Source: Mesobacillus maritimus (GTDB taxonomy: Bacteria; Bacillota; Bacilli; Bacillales; Cytobacillaceae). From it: DNA of 64,000 nt. Each line of letters starts with the position of its first letter. The stretch's first letter is position 1. The stretch is from positions 310,001 to 374,000 of the forward strand of contig NZ_JAMBNR010000002.1 in the NCBI RefSeq assembly GCF_023715205.1, given 5' to 3'. Of this stretch, positions 16,720 through 24,061 are shown piece after piece. Under the pieces are notes generated by a model. That model searched no databases. It had not been told where the DNA came from and worked only from the letters and a program-made list of their open reading frames with translations. Position numbers and translations under genes: made by a program.

Positions 16720-17181
16720 TTGTTTCAAATTGGCGATAACATTGTTTATCCAATGCACGGTGCAGGTATAATTAAAGCCATTGAAGAAAAAGAAATCTCA
16801 GGGGAAAAAAAAGAGTATTATGTCATTAAAATGTTTAGCAGTGATATGCAAGTCATGATCCCTACGGGTAAAATATTGAATTCAAATATACGCCCTGTTA
16901 CGGACATAATGGCATTAAAACACATCATACACGTTTTTCAGCATGGAGAATCAGATAAATTACTGCCGTGGAAACAAAGGTATAAAGTGAACACGGACAA
17001 AATAAAAACGGGTAAAATACAAGAATGTGCTGAAGTTGTACGTGATTTAATGCGTATGAAGAAAGAAAAAGCACTTAATTCAAGCGAAAAGAGATTGTTA
17101 GCTCACGCACATGAAATTTTGATGAGTGAACTGGGATTAATTAAAGGGATTACCGAAAATCAAATAAAAAGTTTCTCTTAA
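16720..17181 (+). CDS. CarD-family transcriptional regulator
   Basis: A 153-aa homologue of CarD/CdnL (B. subtilis YdeB), which binds the RNA polymerase beta subunit and modulates open-complex formation, often at rRNA promoters. The RNAP-interacting Tudor-like domain is residues 1-65, starting LFQIGDNIVYPMHGAGIIKAI. The helical DNA-binding part follows, with DKLLPWKQRYKVN and VVRDLMRMKKEKALNSSEKRLL. TTG 16720 is chosen because GGAGG lies 7 nt upstream and family members begin FQxGD; an ATG five codons earlier overlaps the ribosome binding site. Monocistronic with its own terminator. Confidence 0.92.
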   Translation: MFQIGDNIVYPMHGAGIIKAIEEKEISGEKKEYYVIKMFSSDMQVMIPTGKILNSNIRPVTDIMALKHIIHVFQHGESDKLLPWKQRYKVNTDKIKTGKIQECAEVVRDLMRMKKEKALNSSEKRLLAHAHEILMSELGLIKGITENQIKSFS

Positions 17182-17207
17182 GGGTAATTTAAGATCATTC
17201 ATTAGAA

Positions 17208-17246
17208 CTCCCAAAAATATCCTGAGTTTTTGGGAATATGTTTTTT
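17208..17246 (+). terminator. Intrinsic terminator
   Basis: CTCCCAAAAA pairs with TTTTTGGGA and is followed by TTTTTT. It ends the carD gene. Confidence 0.8.
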
Positions 17247-17250
17247 GTTA

Positions 17251-17423
17251 GGCTTTTCTCAAGCTTTGTTGCTTTTCAAAAAAGAAACGTGTGAATATGC
17301 GAGGTTATTCAAAAAATAAATACATTTTATGAGAAAAGAGCTTGCATACTCATTTTAAACATACAAAATGGCTACTATTTCGATCGGCTTTAGGATTTAA
17401 CAACAATTTTTGAGAAAACAGCC
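17251..17423. repeat. MITE-like dispersed repeat, copy D
   Basis: About 173 bp in the orientation of copy A: GGCTTTTCTCAAGCTTTGTTG at the left, an internal GAGAAAAGAGCTTGC, then ATCGGCTTTAGGATTTAACA and TGAGAAAACAGCC at the right. Confidence 0.7.
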
Positions 17424-17830
17424 TTTTATTAATAGTAAAACCTCTCAAAGACATACAACTTCTTCAACTCACCATTAGAGCATTAACCTCTTTAGTATTT
17501 CTACAATCTAATCCATTTTTATTATTAAGTTTTATCAAATAACTCGATAAAATAGTCACTTGGTCTTGTAAGCCTGAATCACACTGGAACGGACTAGGAG
17601 CCGTAAGGATGAAAGAGAGGTAGGGCTTTCATTGTTTTAGGCGTACAATATATGATTCAAGTGATTAATTCTAAAAGAAAAACAATTATACTCATCTTTT
17701 TCTTAAGAATTTTTACAACTTCTGAGATAGTGAATAGGAATTGTTTAACGTTTTTACGAAAAAGAAAGAAGTGATTGGTAACCGCTAATCAACTACAAAA
17801 ATGGTATCCAGCATATGGAACCATTTTTTT
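17424..17830 (+). other. Intergenic with an orphan terminator
   Basis: No open frame with a ribosome binding site. At 17796-17830 AAAATGGT pairs with ACCATTTT (TCC/GGA extending the stem inside), followed by TTTTTTT: an intrinsic terminator with no gene directly upstream. This could mark the end of an unannotated small RNA. Confidence 0.45.
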
Positions 17831-17859
17831 ACTGTCTATCCCCAATGAGCATACAATTT

Positions 17860-17890
17860 TATTTTACCCAAAAGTCCATGAATAAGTTAG
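17860..17890. repeat. 31-bp repeat, copy 2
   Basis: Second copy of the sequence at 16349-16379, here followed directly by a partial REP-like palindrome (GGGACAGG ... GTCCCTG, 17893-17920). Confidence 0.8.
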
Positions 17891-17949
17891 AGAGGGACAG
17901 GTGGACAAGTAGTGTCCCTGTATCCTGCCAAAGATAACCAAAAAAACAC

Positions 17950-17987
17950 TTGCAAACAGGAATCATTCCGTTTTATAATGATTACGC
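17950..17987 (+). promoter_or_regulatory. Promoter with overlapping Zur box, upstream of rpsN
   Basis: TTGCAA (17950), an 18-nt spacer, TATAAT (17974). A Zur-box-like sequence, TTATAATGATTACGC (17973-17987), overlaps the -10 element with 3 mismatches to the B. subtilis consensus TCGTAATNATTACGA. Binding there would block transcription when zinc is plentiful. Confidence 0.65.
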
Positions 17988-18020
17988 TCATAAAAAAGGC
18001 TCTTTTTTTTACGGTTTAAA

Positions 18021-18035
18021 TCGTAATGATTATGA
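18021..18035. promoter_or_regulatory. Zur box 2, upstream of rpsN
   Basis: TCGTAATGATTATGA has one mismatch to the consensus TCGTAATNATTACGA. It lies about 95 bp before the rpsN start. Confidence 0.8.
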
Positions 18036-18128
18036 TTTGCTTGTTAAAGGTATTTGAAAAAGACATACCTTTCACCAAAAATAAATAACCGTATGAAATC
18101 GTGACTCAAATTACAGGAGGATATGGGT

Positions 18129-18398
18129 ATGGCAAAAAAATCAAAAATAGTGAAGGCAAAAAAACGTGAGGAATTGGTGGAAAAATATGCAGCTCTTCGT
18201 AAAGAGCTAAAAGAAAAAGGGGACTATGAGGCCCTTAGGAAACTTCCGAGAGATTCTTCACCTACACGTTTGAAAAACAGATGTGAGGTTACAGGAAGAC
18301 CTAGAGGGTATTTAAGAAAGTTTAAAATGTCTAGGATTGCTTTAAGAGAATACGCGCATAAAGGACAAATTCCAGGGGTAAAAAAAGCGAGCTGGTAG
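18129..18398 (+). CDS. rpsN: Ribosomal protein S14, zinc-independent paralogue
   Basis: An 89-aa S14 of the C-minus type. The CxxC...CxxC zinc ribbon of the housekeeping form is absent; the corresponding region reads [20 protein letters not shown] with one cysteine. In B. subtilis the equivalent (YhzA) replaces zinc-containing S14 when Zur derepresses. The second ATG is used (GGAGG ends 8 nt upstream); the first, at 18123, is too close. Two Zur-like sites precede it. It is the first gene of the zinc-starvation island and lets the cell release zinc held in ribosomes. Confidence 0.95.
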   Translation: MAKKSKIVKAKKREELVEKYAALRKELKEKGDYEALRKLPRDSSPTRLKNRCEVTGRPRGYLRKFKMSRIALREYAHKGQIPGVKKASW

Positions 18399-18467
18399 AG
18401 GATGAGATTTCGTCAGTTGAAAAGTCTTGTGGTAAGCATGATATAGAAAAGGATGGAGGGAGCTAGC

Positions 18468-18824
18468 ATGAAGGCGTTTAATCCAATCTTAATTGAATTT
18501 TTGCATCGTAGTGCAATTTCAAACCTCCCAGATCAGAAGCGGGAAATCTATCAGTTTATAGTAAAGATGGAAAATCAATTAGAGGAAATATCTTTAAATG
18601 AAACGCAATTTATGAGCTATATGATAGATAACTCTCCATTTAAAGCGGCTGCAGAATATTTTTCAGTGGATATTTTCTTTATAAAGAAAGTAATGGATGA
18701 GGCCCAAGCAGAAATTGATAGGATTATGAATAAAAGGTGTAATCGTTTAAAATGGGTTGATTGCACGGACCGAATGAAAAGTCAGCACGGGGAAAAGCAA
18801 TGGTCATTTCTATTCATTTCCTAA
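18468..18824 (+). CDS. Hypothetical protein in the Zur island
   Basis: A 118-aa protein with no family I can name. ATG 18468 has GGAGGGAG upstream. It looks helical: FMSYMIDNSPFKAAAEYFSV, then DIFFIKKVMDEAQAEIDRIM, a pattern like a short helix-turn-helix followed by an amphipathic helix. Near the end it has NKRCNRLKWVDCTDRMKSQH, with two cysteines and a histidine that could bind metal. It is 69 bp after rpsN with no terminator between and just before a perfect Zur box, so it is probably co-transcribed with rpsN and zinc-repressed. Confidence 0.65.
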   Translation: MKAFNPILIEFLHRSAISNLPDQKREIYQFIVKMENQLEEISLNETQFMSYMIDNSPFKAAAEYFSVDIFFIKKVMDEAQAEIDRIMNKRCNRLKWVDCTDRMKSQHGEKQWSFLFIS

Positions 18825-18917
18825 CTTACTGTGCCTTAGGAGGAACAGAGGTTGTAGGAAAGTTATTTTACCATTTATTCAATCGTTCTTAATTCATCAA
18901 AATAAATACTTCATAAA

Positions 18918-18932
18918 TCGTAATCATTACGA
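18918..18932. promoter_or_regulatory. Zur box 3 (perfect)
   Basis: TCGTAATCATTACGA matches the B. subtilis Zur consensus at every defined position. It is 20 bp before the TTG start of the FAD protein gene. Confidence 0.9.
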
Positions 18933-18952
18933 TATTAGAAGGAGGATACTTT

Positions 18953-20119
18953 TTGTATGAATGGCTTGTAATTGGTGGAGGTATCCATGGATGTACGGTG
19001 GCGTCCTTTTTGCTTAAAAGAGGAAAGGTAAGGGTTGAAAAGCTTCGTATTATTGACCCTTACGATGAACCAATGTATAAATGGAAGAAAAACACCGAAA
19101 AAATTGGGATGAAATATTTACGCTCTCCGTTTGTCCATCATATCGATGTTGACCCCCTTAGCCTTCAGAGATTTGGACAAAAGGAAAAGTGGGGCAGGGA
19201 ACATTTTTACGGGAGATACAAACGACCATCTCTTGAGTTGTTTAATGAACATTGTAATTCGATTATAGATGAGGTGGGCTTACTACGGTCTTGGTACAGA
19301 GGATTTGTGAACTCTATTAAAAATGAACAAGGATTTTGGAAAGTCATGACAGAGGATGGTGCGGCAATCAGAGCCCAAAATATTGTCATATCCATTAGTA
19401 TAAACAATGCATTAAATATACCTAATTGGGCAAAGCAATTAAAAGCTGATTTACCTAAACAAGTGTTTCACGTTTTTGAAGACAATTTGGCAAACATGAC
19501 CTCTTTACAGCCTCCTATTATGGTGATTGGCGGAGGAATAACGGCCGCACATCTGACGATTAAGTTATCAGGTATGTTTCCTGGGAAGGTCATTTTAATC
19601 AAGCGACATCCATTTCGAATAAATGAGTTTGATAGTAATCCTGGATGGTTAGGCCCAAAATATTTGAGGTATTTTCATAAAACGAAGGACTATGGAGACC
19701 GTCGGGTGATGATTCAACAGGCAAGAAATAAAGGTTCTTTAACTAGAGAACTATTCTATCAGTTGAAAAGGCTTGAAAAGGATCATCAGATACAAGTTAT
19801 GGATGGTGAGGTAAAATCAGCAAATTCGAATAGAAATCAGATTATGTTAAATGTTGGAGAAAGAATAATAAAGGGAAATAGTATGTTATTAGCCACTGGA
19901 TTTATGCCATCTGTTCCGGGAGGAAATTGGCTTAATCAGGTAATGGAAGACCTTGAATTATCATGTGCAAACTGTGGATATCCAATCGTTAACCAATCTT
20001 TGCAATGGAGTCCCCATTTATATGTATCGGGTCCATTAGCCGAACTGGAGGTAGGACCAATTGCTAGGAATATATCTGGGGCTAGGCATGCTGCAGAGAG
20101 AATTGTAAATAGTCTATAG
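18953..20119 (+). CDS. FAD/NAD(P)-binding oxidoreductase in the Zur island
   Basis: A 388-aa flavoprotein with two Rossmann motifs: VIGGGIHGCTVASFLLKRG at residue 6 (FAD) and VIGGGITAAHLTIKLSG at about residue 193 (NAD(P)H). It also has the ATGFMPSVPG motif near residue 318. The layout is that of the N-hydroxylating monooxygenase/thioredoxin-reductase-like FAD superfamily. It starts at a TTG with GGAGG at 7 nt, directly behind a perfect Zur box, and is followed by the COG0523 GTPase. Expression is therefore expected under zinc limitation. A role in making a zincophore or in redox release of zinc is conceivable but unproven; the substrate is unknown. Confidence 0.8.
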   Translation: MYEWLVIGGGIHGCTVASFLLKRGKVRVEKLRIIDPYDEPMYKWKKNTEKIGMKYLRSPFVHHIDVDPLSLQRFGQKEKWGREHFYGRYKRPSLELFNEHCNSIIDEVGLLRSWYRGFVNSIKNEQGFWKVMTEDGAAIRAQNIVISISINNALNIPNWAKQLKADLPKQVFHVFEDNLANMTSLQPPIMVIGGGITAAHLTIKLSGMFPGKVILIKRHPFRINEFDSNPGWLGPKYLRYFHKTKDYGDRRVMIQQARNKGSLTRELFYQLKRLEKDHQIQVMDGEVKSANSNRNQIMLNVGERIIKGNSMLLATGFMPSVPGGNWLNQVMEDLELSCANCGYPIVNQSLQWSPHLYVSGPLAELEVGPIARNISGARHAAERIVNSL

Positions 20120-20127
20120 CCTGTAAA

Positions 20128-20142
20128 TCGTAATGATTACTA
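20128..20142. promoter_or_regulatory. Zur box 4, upstream of the COG0523 GTPase
   Basis: TCGTAATGATTACTA has one mismatch to the consensus, 22 bp before the GTPase start. Confidence 0.85.
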
Positions 20143-20164
20143 TTATCATTTTAGGAGTGAGGAA

Positions 20165-21352
20165 ATGGGTAAAAGAATACCTGTAACTGTATTAAGTGGT
20201 TATTTAGGCGCAGGGAAAACAACTTTATTAAACCATGTACTAAGAAATCGAGAAAATAAAAAAATAGCTGTCATCGTGAATGATATGAGTGAAATTAATA
20301 TCGATGCTGCTCTGGTGAAGAAAGGAGGATTTTCCCGAACAGATGAAAAATTGGTAGAGCTTCAAAATGGGTGTATTTGCTGCACCTTGAGAGAAGACTT
20401 AATGATCGAAGTGGAACAGCTTGTACAAAAGGGGGATATCGACTATATCCTAATTGAATCTTCAGGAATTTCAGAGCCAATCCCTGTTGCCCAAACATTT
20501 ACATATGTTGACGAAAGTCTAGGCATCAACTTAGCAGAACAATGTAGGTTAGATACGATGGTCACTGTTGTCGATGCAAACCGATTTTGGCATGACTTCT
20601 CATCAGGAGAGAGCCTTTTGGACCGAAAGCAGGGTGCGGATGAATACGATGCGCGGGAAGTAGTCGATTTACTCATCGATCAAATTGAGTTTGCCAATGT
20701 GTTAGTTTTAAACAAGATTGATTTAATCGATCAAGAAAGCATACTCGAACTGAAAGCAGTCCTACGTAAACTTAATCCGGTGGCGAGGATCATAGAGAGT
20801 GCCCATTCAAAAATAGACTTAACGGCGATTTTAGATACTGGTTTGTTTGATTTTGAAGAAGCCAGCCAAGGTGCAGGCTGGATCATGGAATTGAATGAGG
20901 AACATATACCGGAGACCGAGGAGTATGGGATTTCTTCTTTTGTTTACCGAAGAAAAAGACCATTTCACCCTGAACGGTGGCGAGATTGGCTGGAGGAATG
21001 GCCGGTTGAAATTGTTCGAGCAAAAGGTTTCTTTTGGCTTGCGTCCCGTAACAATATGGCAGGTTTATTATCGCAAGCTGGTCCTACCATCACTTTTCAA
21101 GGCGCAGGGGAATGGCTAGCGGCCTATCCCGCTCAAGAAAGGGAGAAAATCCTAAGCGATGAACCAGAATTACTTGAAAAGTGGGACGCTGACTTTGGTG
21201 ACAGAATGACAGAACTTGTCCTTATTGGGGTGAAGATGGACCGCAATGCCATTGAGGAAGCATTAGATCAATGTCTACTAACCGATGAGGAAATGAAAAG
21301 TGATTGGTCTAGATTTTACGATAAACTACCGGCCTTTTCGGTAATGGAATAA
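20165..21352 (+). CDS. COG0523 GTP-binding metallochaperone (YciC/ZagA type)
   Basis: A 395-aa G3E-family GTPase. Walker A GYLGAGKT at residues 12-19, the metal-binding CxCC motif C70-I-C72-C73, ESSGISEP (switch region) and NKIDL (G4). The C-terminal CobW_C domain includes [14 protein letters not shown]. In B. subtilis the Zur-controlled ZagA (YciC) delivers zinc to the folate enzyme FolE under zinc limitation. The Zur box 22 bp upstream and the neighbouring zinc-free S14 and L33 genes make the same role very likely here. It is followed after about 50 bp by rpmG, probably in one transcript. Confidence 0.94.
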   Translation: MGKRIPVTVLSGYLGAGKTTLLNHVLRNRENKKIAVIVNDMSEINIDAALVKKGGFSRTDEKLVELQNGCICCTLREDLMIEVEQLVQKGDIDYILIESSGISEPIPVAQTFTYVDESLGINLAEQCRLDTMVTVVDANRFWHDFSSGESLLDRKQGADEYDAREVVDLLIDQIEFANVLVLNKIDLIDQESILELKAVLRKLNPVARIIESAHSKIDLTAILDTGLFDFEEASQGAGWIMELNEEHIPETEEYGISSFVYRRKRPFHPERWRDWLEEWPVEIVRAKGFFWLASRNNMAGLLSQAGPTITFQGAGEWLAAYPAQEREKILSDEPELLEKWDADFGDRMTELVLIGVKMDRNAIEEALDQCLLTDEEMKSDWSRFYDKLPAFSVME

Positions 21353-21399
21353 TAAAAGATTTGCCAAAAAAAGAAAATAGAAGGAGGAAGTAAAAAAAA

Positions 21400-21549
21400 A
21401 TGAGAGTAAAAATTACATTAGCGTGCACGGAGACAGGAGATCGGAATTATATTACAACCAAAAACAAGAGAAACCATCCGGAGCGTTTGGAGTTAATGAA
21501 ATACTGCCCACGTCTAAAAAAACATACTTTACACCGTGAAACAAAATAA
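21400..21549 (+). CDS. rpmG: Ribosomal protein L33, zinc-independent paralogue
   Basis: A 49-aa L33: [17 protein letters not shown], then [20 protein letters not shown] and HTLHRETK. The zinc-ribbon CxxC pairs of the C-plus form are reduced to single cysteines (C9 and C36), so it is the zinc-free type. An AAGGAGGAAG ribosome binding site precedes the ATG. It lies 47 bp behind the COG0523 gene and should share its Zur control. The role is substitution of zinc-containing L33 during zinc starvation. Confidence 0.93.
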   Translation: MRVKITLACTETGDRNYITTKNKRNHPERLELMKYCPRLKKHTLHRETK

Positions 21550-21703
21550 TCATAGGTCGAACAAACTTGGGGAGCTTCTTTTCTACCGTTTTAGGATCAC
21601 GTTGTTATAAAAGAACGAAGCGATTGGATAGAGACCGTAAACGAGTGGGATAAGGGAAAGTTTAGTTTAGACTGAAAATAGGGTAGAATTAAGGAAAAAT
21701 CAG

Positions 21704-22339
21704 TTGGTGGTGAATAGTGAATTGGAACCTAAATGGTTAGAATGGGCAAAACAGCTTCAAGCTATTTCACAAGCAGGATTAACGTATTCTAAAGATGTTT
21801 ATGATTTGGAACGATTTGAATTGATAAGAGATATGAGTGTTGAGATTTTAGCAGAGTATACAAAAATGGACAATAAAACGATCAAGGAACTATTTGCAAA
21901 TGAAACAGGGTATGCGACGCCGAAAGTGGATGTTAGGGCTGTTGTTTTTAGAGAGAATAAAATCTTAATGGTCAAAGAAAATAGTGATGGCGGTTGGTCG
22001 TTACCCGGAGGTTGGGGAGATATTGGATTCACTCCAAGTGAAGTAGCTGTCAAGGAAGTCAAGGAAGAATCAGGGTTTGACGTGAAAGCAACAAAATTAG
22101 TAGCTGTACTCGACAAGAAATGCCATCCTCATCCACCTTCTCCTTATCACATTTATAAAATATTGATTCAATGTGAAATCGTTGGTGGGAAAGCTAGTGA
22201 AGGGATTGAAACAGATGCAGTGGAATTTTTCGCTGAAAATGAACTGCCACCTTTATCAATCGATAGAAACACAGAGTCACAAATTCATCTAGCATTTAAA
22301 CATTTACATAACCCGCAAGAACCTGTCGCTTTTGATTGA
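21704..22339 (+). CDS. NUDIX hydrolase (YjhB-like)
   Basis: A 211-aa cytoplasmic pyrophosphohydrolase. The N-terminal 65 residues (PKWLEWAKQLQAISQAGLTY...YDLERFELIRD) form the helical cap seen in Bacillus YjhB-like NUDIX proteins. The NUDIX box is GGWGDIGFTPSEVAVKEVKE, then ESGF: the REUXEE part is intact (KEVKEE), but the first Glu of GX5EX7REUXEEXGU is Phe. Substrates of the group include ADP-ribose and related nucleoside diphosphates, unproven here. The start is uncertain: TTG 21704, following AAGGA, or TTG 21722, following GGTGGTGA. It is alone, with a terminator. Confidence 0.85.
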   Translation: MVVNSELEPKWLEWAKQLQAISQAGLTYSKDVYDLERFELIRDMSVEILAEYTKMDNKTIKELFANETGYATPKVDVRAVVFRENKILMVKENSDGGWSLPGGWGDIGFTPSEVAVKEVKEESGFDVKATKLVAVLDKKCHPHPPSPYHIYKILIQCEIVGGKASEGIETDAVEFFAENELPPLSIDRNTESQIHLAFKHLHNPQEPVAFD

Positions 22340-22408
22340 TCTTCGAGTTGAATGTCTTAACCAACTAAAAGGTTAGTTGAATAAGCGATTGAAAGATAGA
22401 TAAGAATG

Positions 22409-22446
22409 AACTCCTTTTGCTTCCATGGCAAAGGGAGTTTTTATTT
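22409..22446 (+). terminator. Intrinsic terminator
   Basis: AACTCCTTTTGC pairs with GCAAAGGGAGTT, followed by a T-rich tail. It ends the NUDIX gene and may also serve ctaB from the other side. Confidence 0.8.
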
Positions 22447-22499
22447 TATAAAAAGTAGGGGAATCCTCCTTAGTGAAAGATTCCCCTTAGAAAAGTGCC

Positions 22500-23444
22500 T
22501 TATGAATTCATGATTGGTGAAGTTAAAAGAATCATGACGAATGATAGTAAAATTAAATAGATTAGTGAATAACGTAAATTCGCTTGTGCCCATTTCTTCA
22601 GATCTTTTGCTCGTGGTCCTTTTATCGCGAGAATAATCCAACCGATTGTTAGGGCAATCGCAAAAATAGTGAAAAACCAGCCTAACGAAACAATCAAAAA
22701 GAATGGGAGAGGCAATAATGTGACAATATAAATTAAATTTTGGCGAATTGTCACAGGAACACCGTAAACGACTGGCAGCATCGGGACACCAGCGCGTGTA
22801 TAATCTTCTAACCTTTTCAACGTGATTGCCAGCGTGTGTGGAATTTGCCAAATGAATAAGATACAGAACATCACGATTGGAACGATATGATTCGCTTGTG
22901 TAATTGCTGCCCAACCGATTAAAGGGGTAAATGCCCCAGAGACACTACCAATTATGGTATTCCATGTATATCTACGTTTTGACCAAAATGTATAAAGAAC
23001 CACATAGAAAAACCAGCCTAAAAATGAATACAGTGCAGCTTCAAAGGTTGTAAAGAACATCATCACCAGTCCAATGATGGAGGTGATGATCCCTGACCAT
23101 AGAACGGATTTTAAAGAAAAGTTCCCGGTAACAGTCGGTCGTTTTTGGGTTCGGACCATTTTTTTGTCCAAATCCACTTCATACCAATTATTGAGAATTA
23201 GCGCTCCTGAAATAACGAGTGTACTGCCGATCATCGTGAGTAGAAAAAGGCCCCAATTATCGATAAAACTTTCGTTAGTAAAATAAAGCGCTAACCAATA
23301 GCTAGTAAATACAGGCAATACATTGGCGACTAACACTTTGCCTTTTAATAAATATTTAATATCTATTAATAAGCTGAGAAGTTTGGATGGACTACCTGTT
23401 ATTGTGTCTAGTGTTGCTTCAGATTGTATATGTGTGTTTTTCAT
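22500..23444 (-). CDS. ctaB: Protoheme IX farnesyltransferase (heme O synthase)
   Basis: A 314-aa UbiA-family membrane prenyltransferase that converts heme B to heme O for cytochrome oxidases. It has about eight or nine helices. The first Asp-rich motif is NNWYEVDLDKKMVRTQKRP (NxxxDxxxD), the second region KRLEDYTRAGVPMLPVVYG. ATG 23444 is chosen because the GGGG of the ribosome binding site lies 6 nt upstream; an ATG two codons earlier touches it. It is not next to ctaA or ctaCDEF, unlike the usual Bacillus arrangement, so it may be a second copy or a detached ctaB. Confidence 0.95.
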   Translation of the reverse strand: MKNTHIQSEATLDTITGSPSKLLSLLIDIKYLLKGKVLVANVLPVFTSYWLALYFTNESFIDNWGLFLLTMIGSTLVISGALILNNWYEVDLDKKMVRTQKRPTVTGNFSLKSVLWSGIITSIIGLVMMFFTTFEAALYSFLGWFFYVVLYTFWSKRRYTWNTIIGSVSGAFTPLIGWAAITQANHIVPIVMFCILFIWQIPHTLAITLKRLEDYTRAGVPMLPVVYGVPVTIRQNLIYIVTLLPLPFFLIVSLGWFFTIFAIALTIGWIILAIKGPRAKDLKKWAQANLRYSLIYLILLSFVMILLTSPIMNS

Positions 23445-23552
23445 AGACATCCCCTATTTATGTCGTATTTAAAGTGAAAATGAAGAAATGCTGCAAATAA
23501 CTTAATAATACCATAAAAAGTTTGTTTTATTTGTGACATATTTATGAAATTA

Positions 23553-23617
23553 GGGACAGAGGGACAGGTACAATGTCCCGGTCCCGCCGCGGGACGAGGT
23601 GCCTGTCCCTCTGTCCC
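23553..23617. repeat. REP-like palindrome, second full copy
   Basis: About 65 nt: GGGACAGAGGGACAGGTAC with its inverted partner ending CCTGTCCCTCTGTCCC, and GTCCCG/CGGGAC in the centre. It lies between divergent ctaB and cadC, just upstream of the cad promoter. Confidence 0.85.
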
Positions 23618-23625
23618 ATTATTGT

Positions 23626-23679
23626 TTGACTATTTGGAAAACGTTGCATATACTAATATTCAAATGAACGTTTGAATAT
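23626..23679 (+). promoter_or_regulatory. cad promoter and CadC operator
   Basis: TTGACT (23626), 17-nt spacer, TATACT (23649): a near-consensus sigma-A promoter. Directly after it lies the palindrome ATATTCAAA-N6-TTTGAATAT (23656-23679), the recognisable CadC/CzrA-type operator. A bound repressor there would block initiation until Cd, Pb or Zn is present. Confidence 0.9.
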
Positions 23680-23692
23680 GGGGTGGGAATAC

Positions 23693-24061
23693 ATGAAACA
23701 TGAGGATGTTTGTGAAGTCACTTGTTTTGATGAACCAAAAGTGAATCGTGTGAAAGAGTCCATAACTAAACATAATACATTTTCTGTTTCGAAAATGTTT
23801 AAAGCATTGGCAGATGATACTAGATTAAAAATTGCGTTTGCATTGAGTGAAGAAGAGGAGCTTTGTGTATGTGACGTCGCCAATATTGTCGGTTGTACAA
23901 CAGCAACTGCGTCCCATCATTTGCGCTTACTTCGCAACATGGGCTTAGCAAAATATCGCAAAGAGGGAAAATTAGTGTTTTATTCACTAGATGATGATCA
24001 TGTCAAACAATTGCTTCACCTAGCCTTTACCCATGAAAAGGAGGGAAAGCTCCTTGGATAA
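23693..24061 (+). CDS. cadC: CadC, ArsR-family metal-responsive repressor
   Basis: A 122-aa SmtB/ArsR-family repressor. The metal-site cysteines are C7, C11, C58 and C60 (CEVTC and LCVCD), the same positions as the Cd/Pb ligands of Staphylococcus aureus CadC. The winged helix includes TATASHHLRLLRNMGLAKYRKEG. ATG 23693 follows GGGGTGGG; the open frame starts 7 codons earlier inside the operator. Its gene ends 8 nt inside the cadA start region, so the two are translationally coupled. It represses itself and cadA through the operator at 23656. Confidence 0.95.
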   Translation: MKHEDVCEVTCFDEPKVNRVKESITKHNTFSVSKMFKALADDTRLKIAFALSEEEELCVCDVANIVGCTTATASHHLRLLRNMGLAKYRKEGKLVFYSLDDDHVKQLLHLAFTHEKEGKLLG

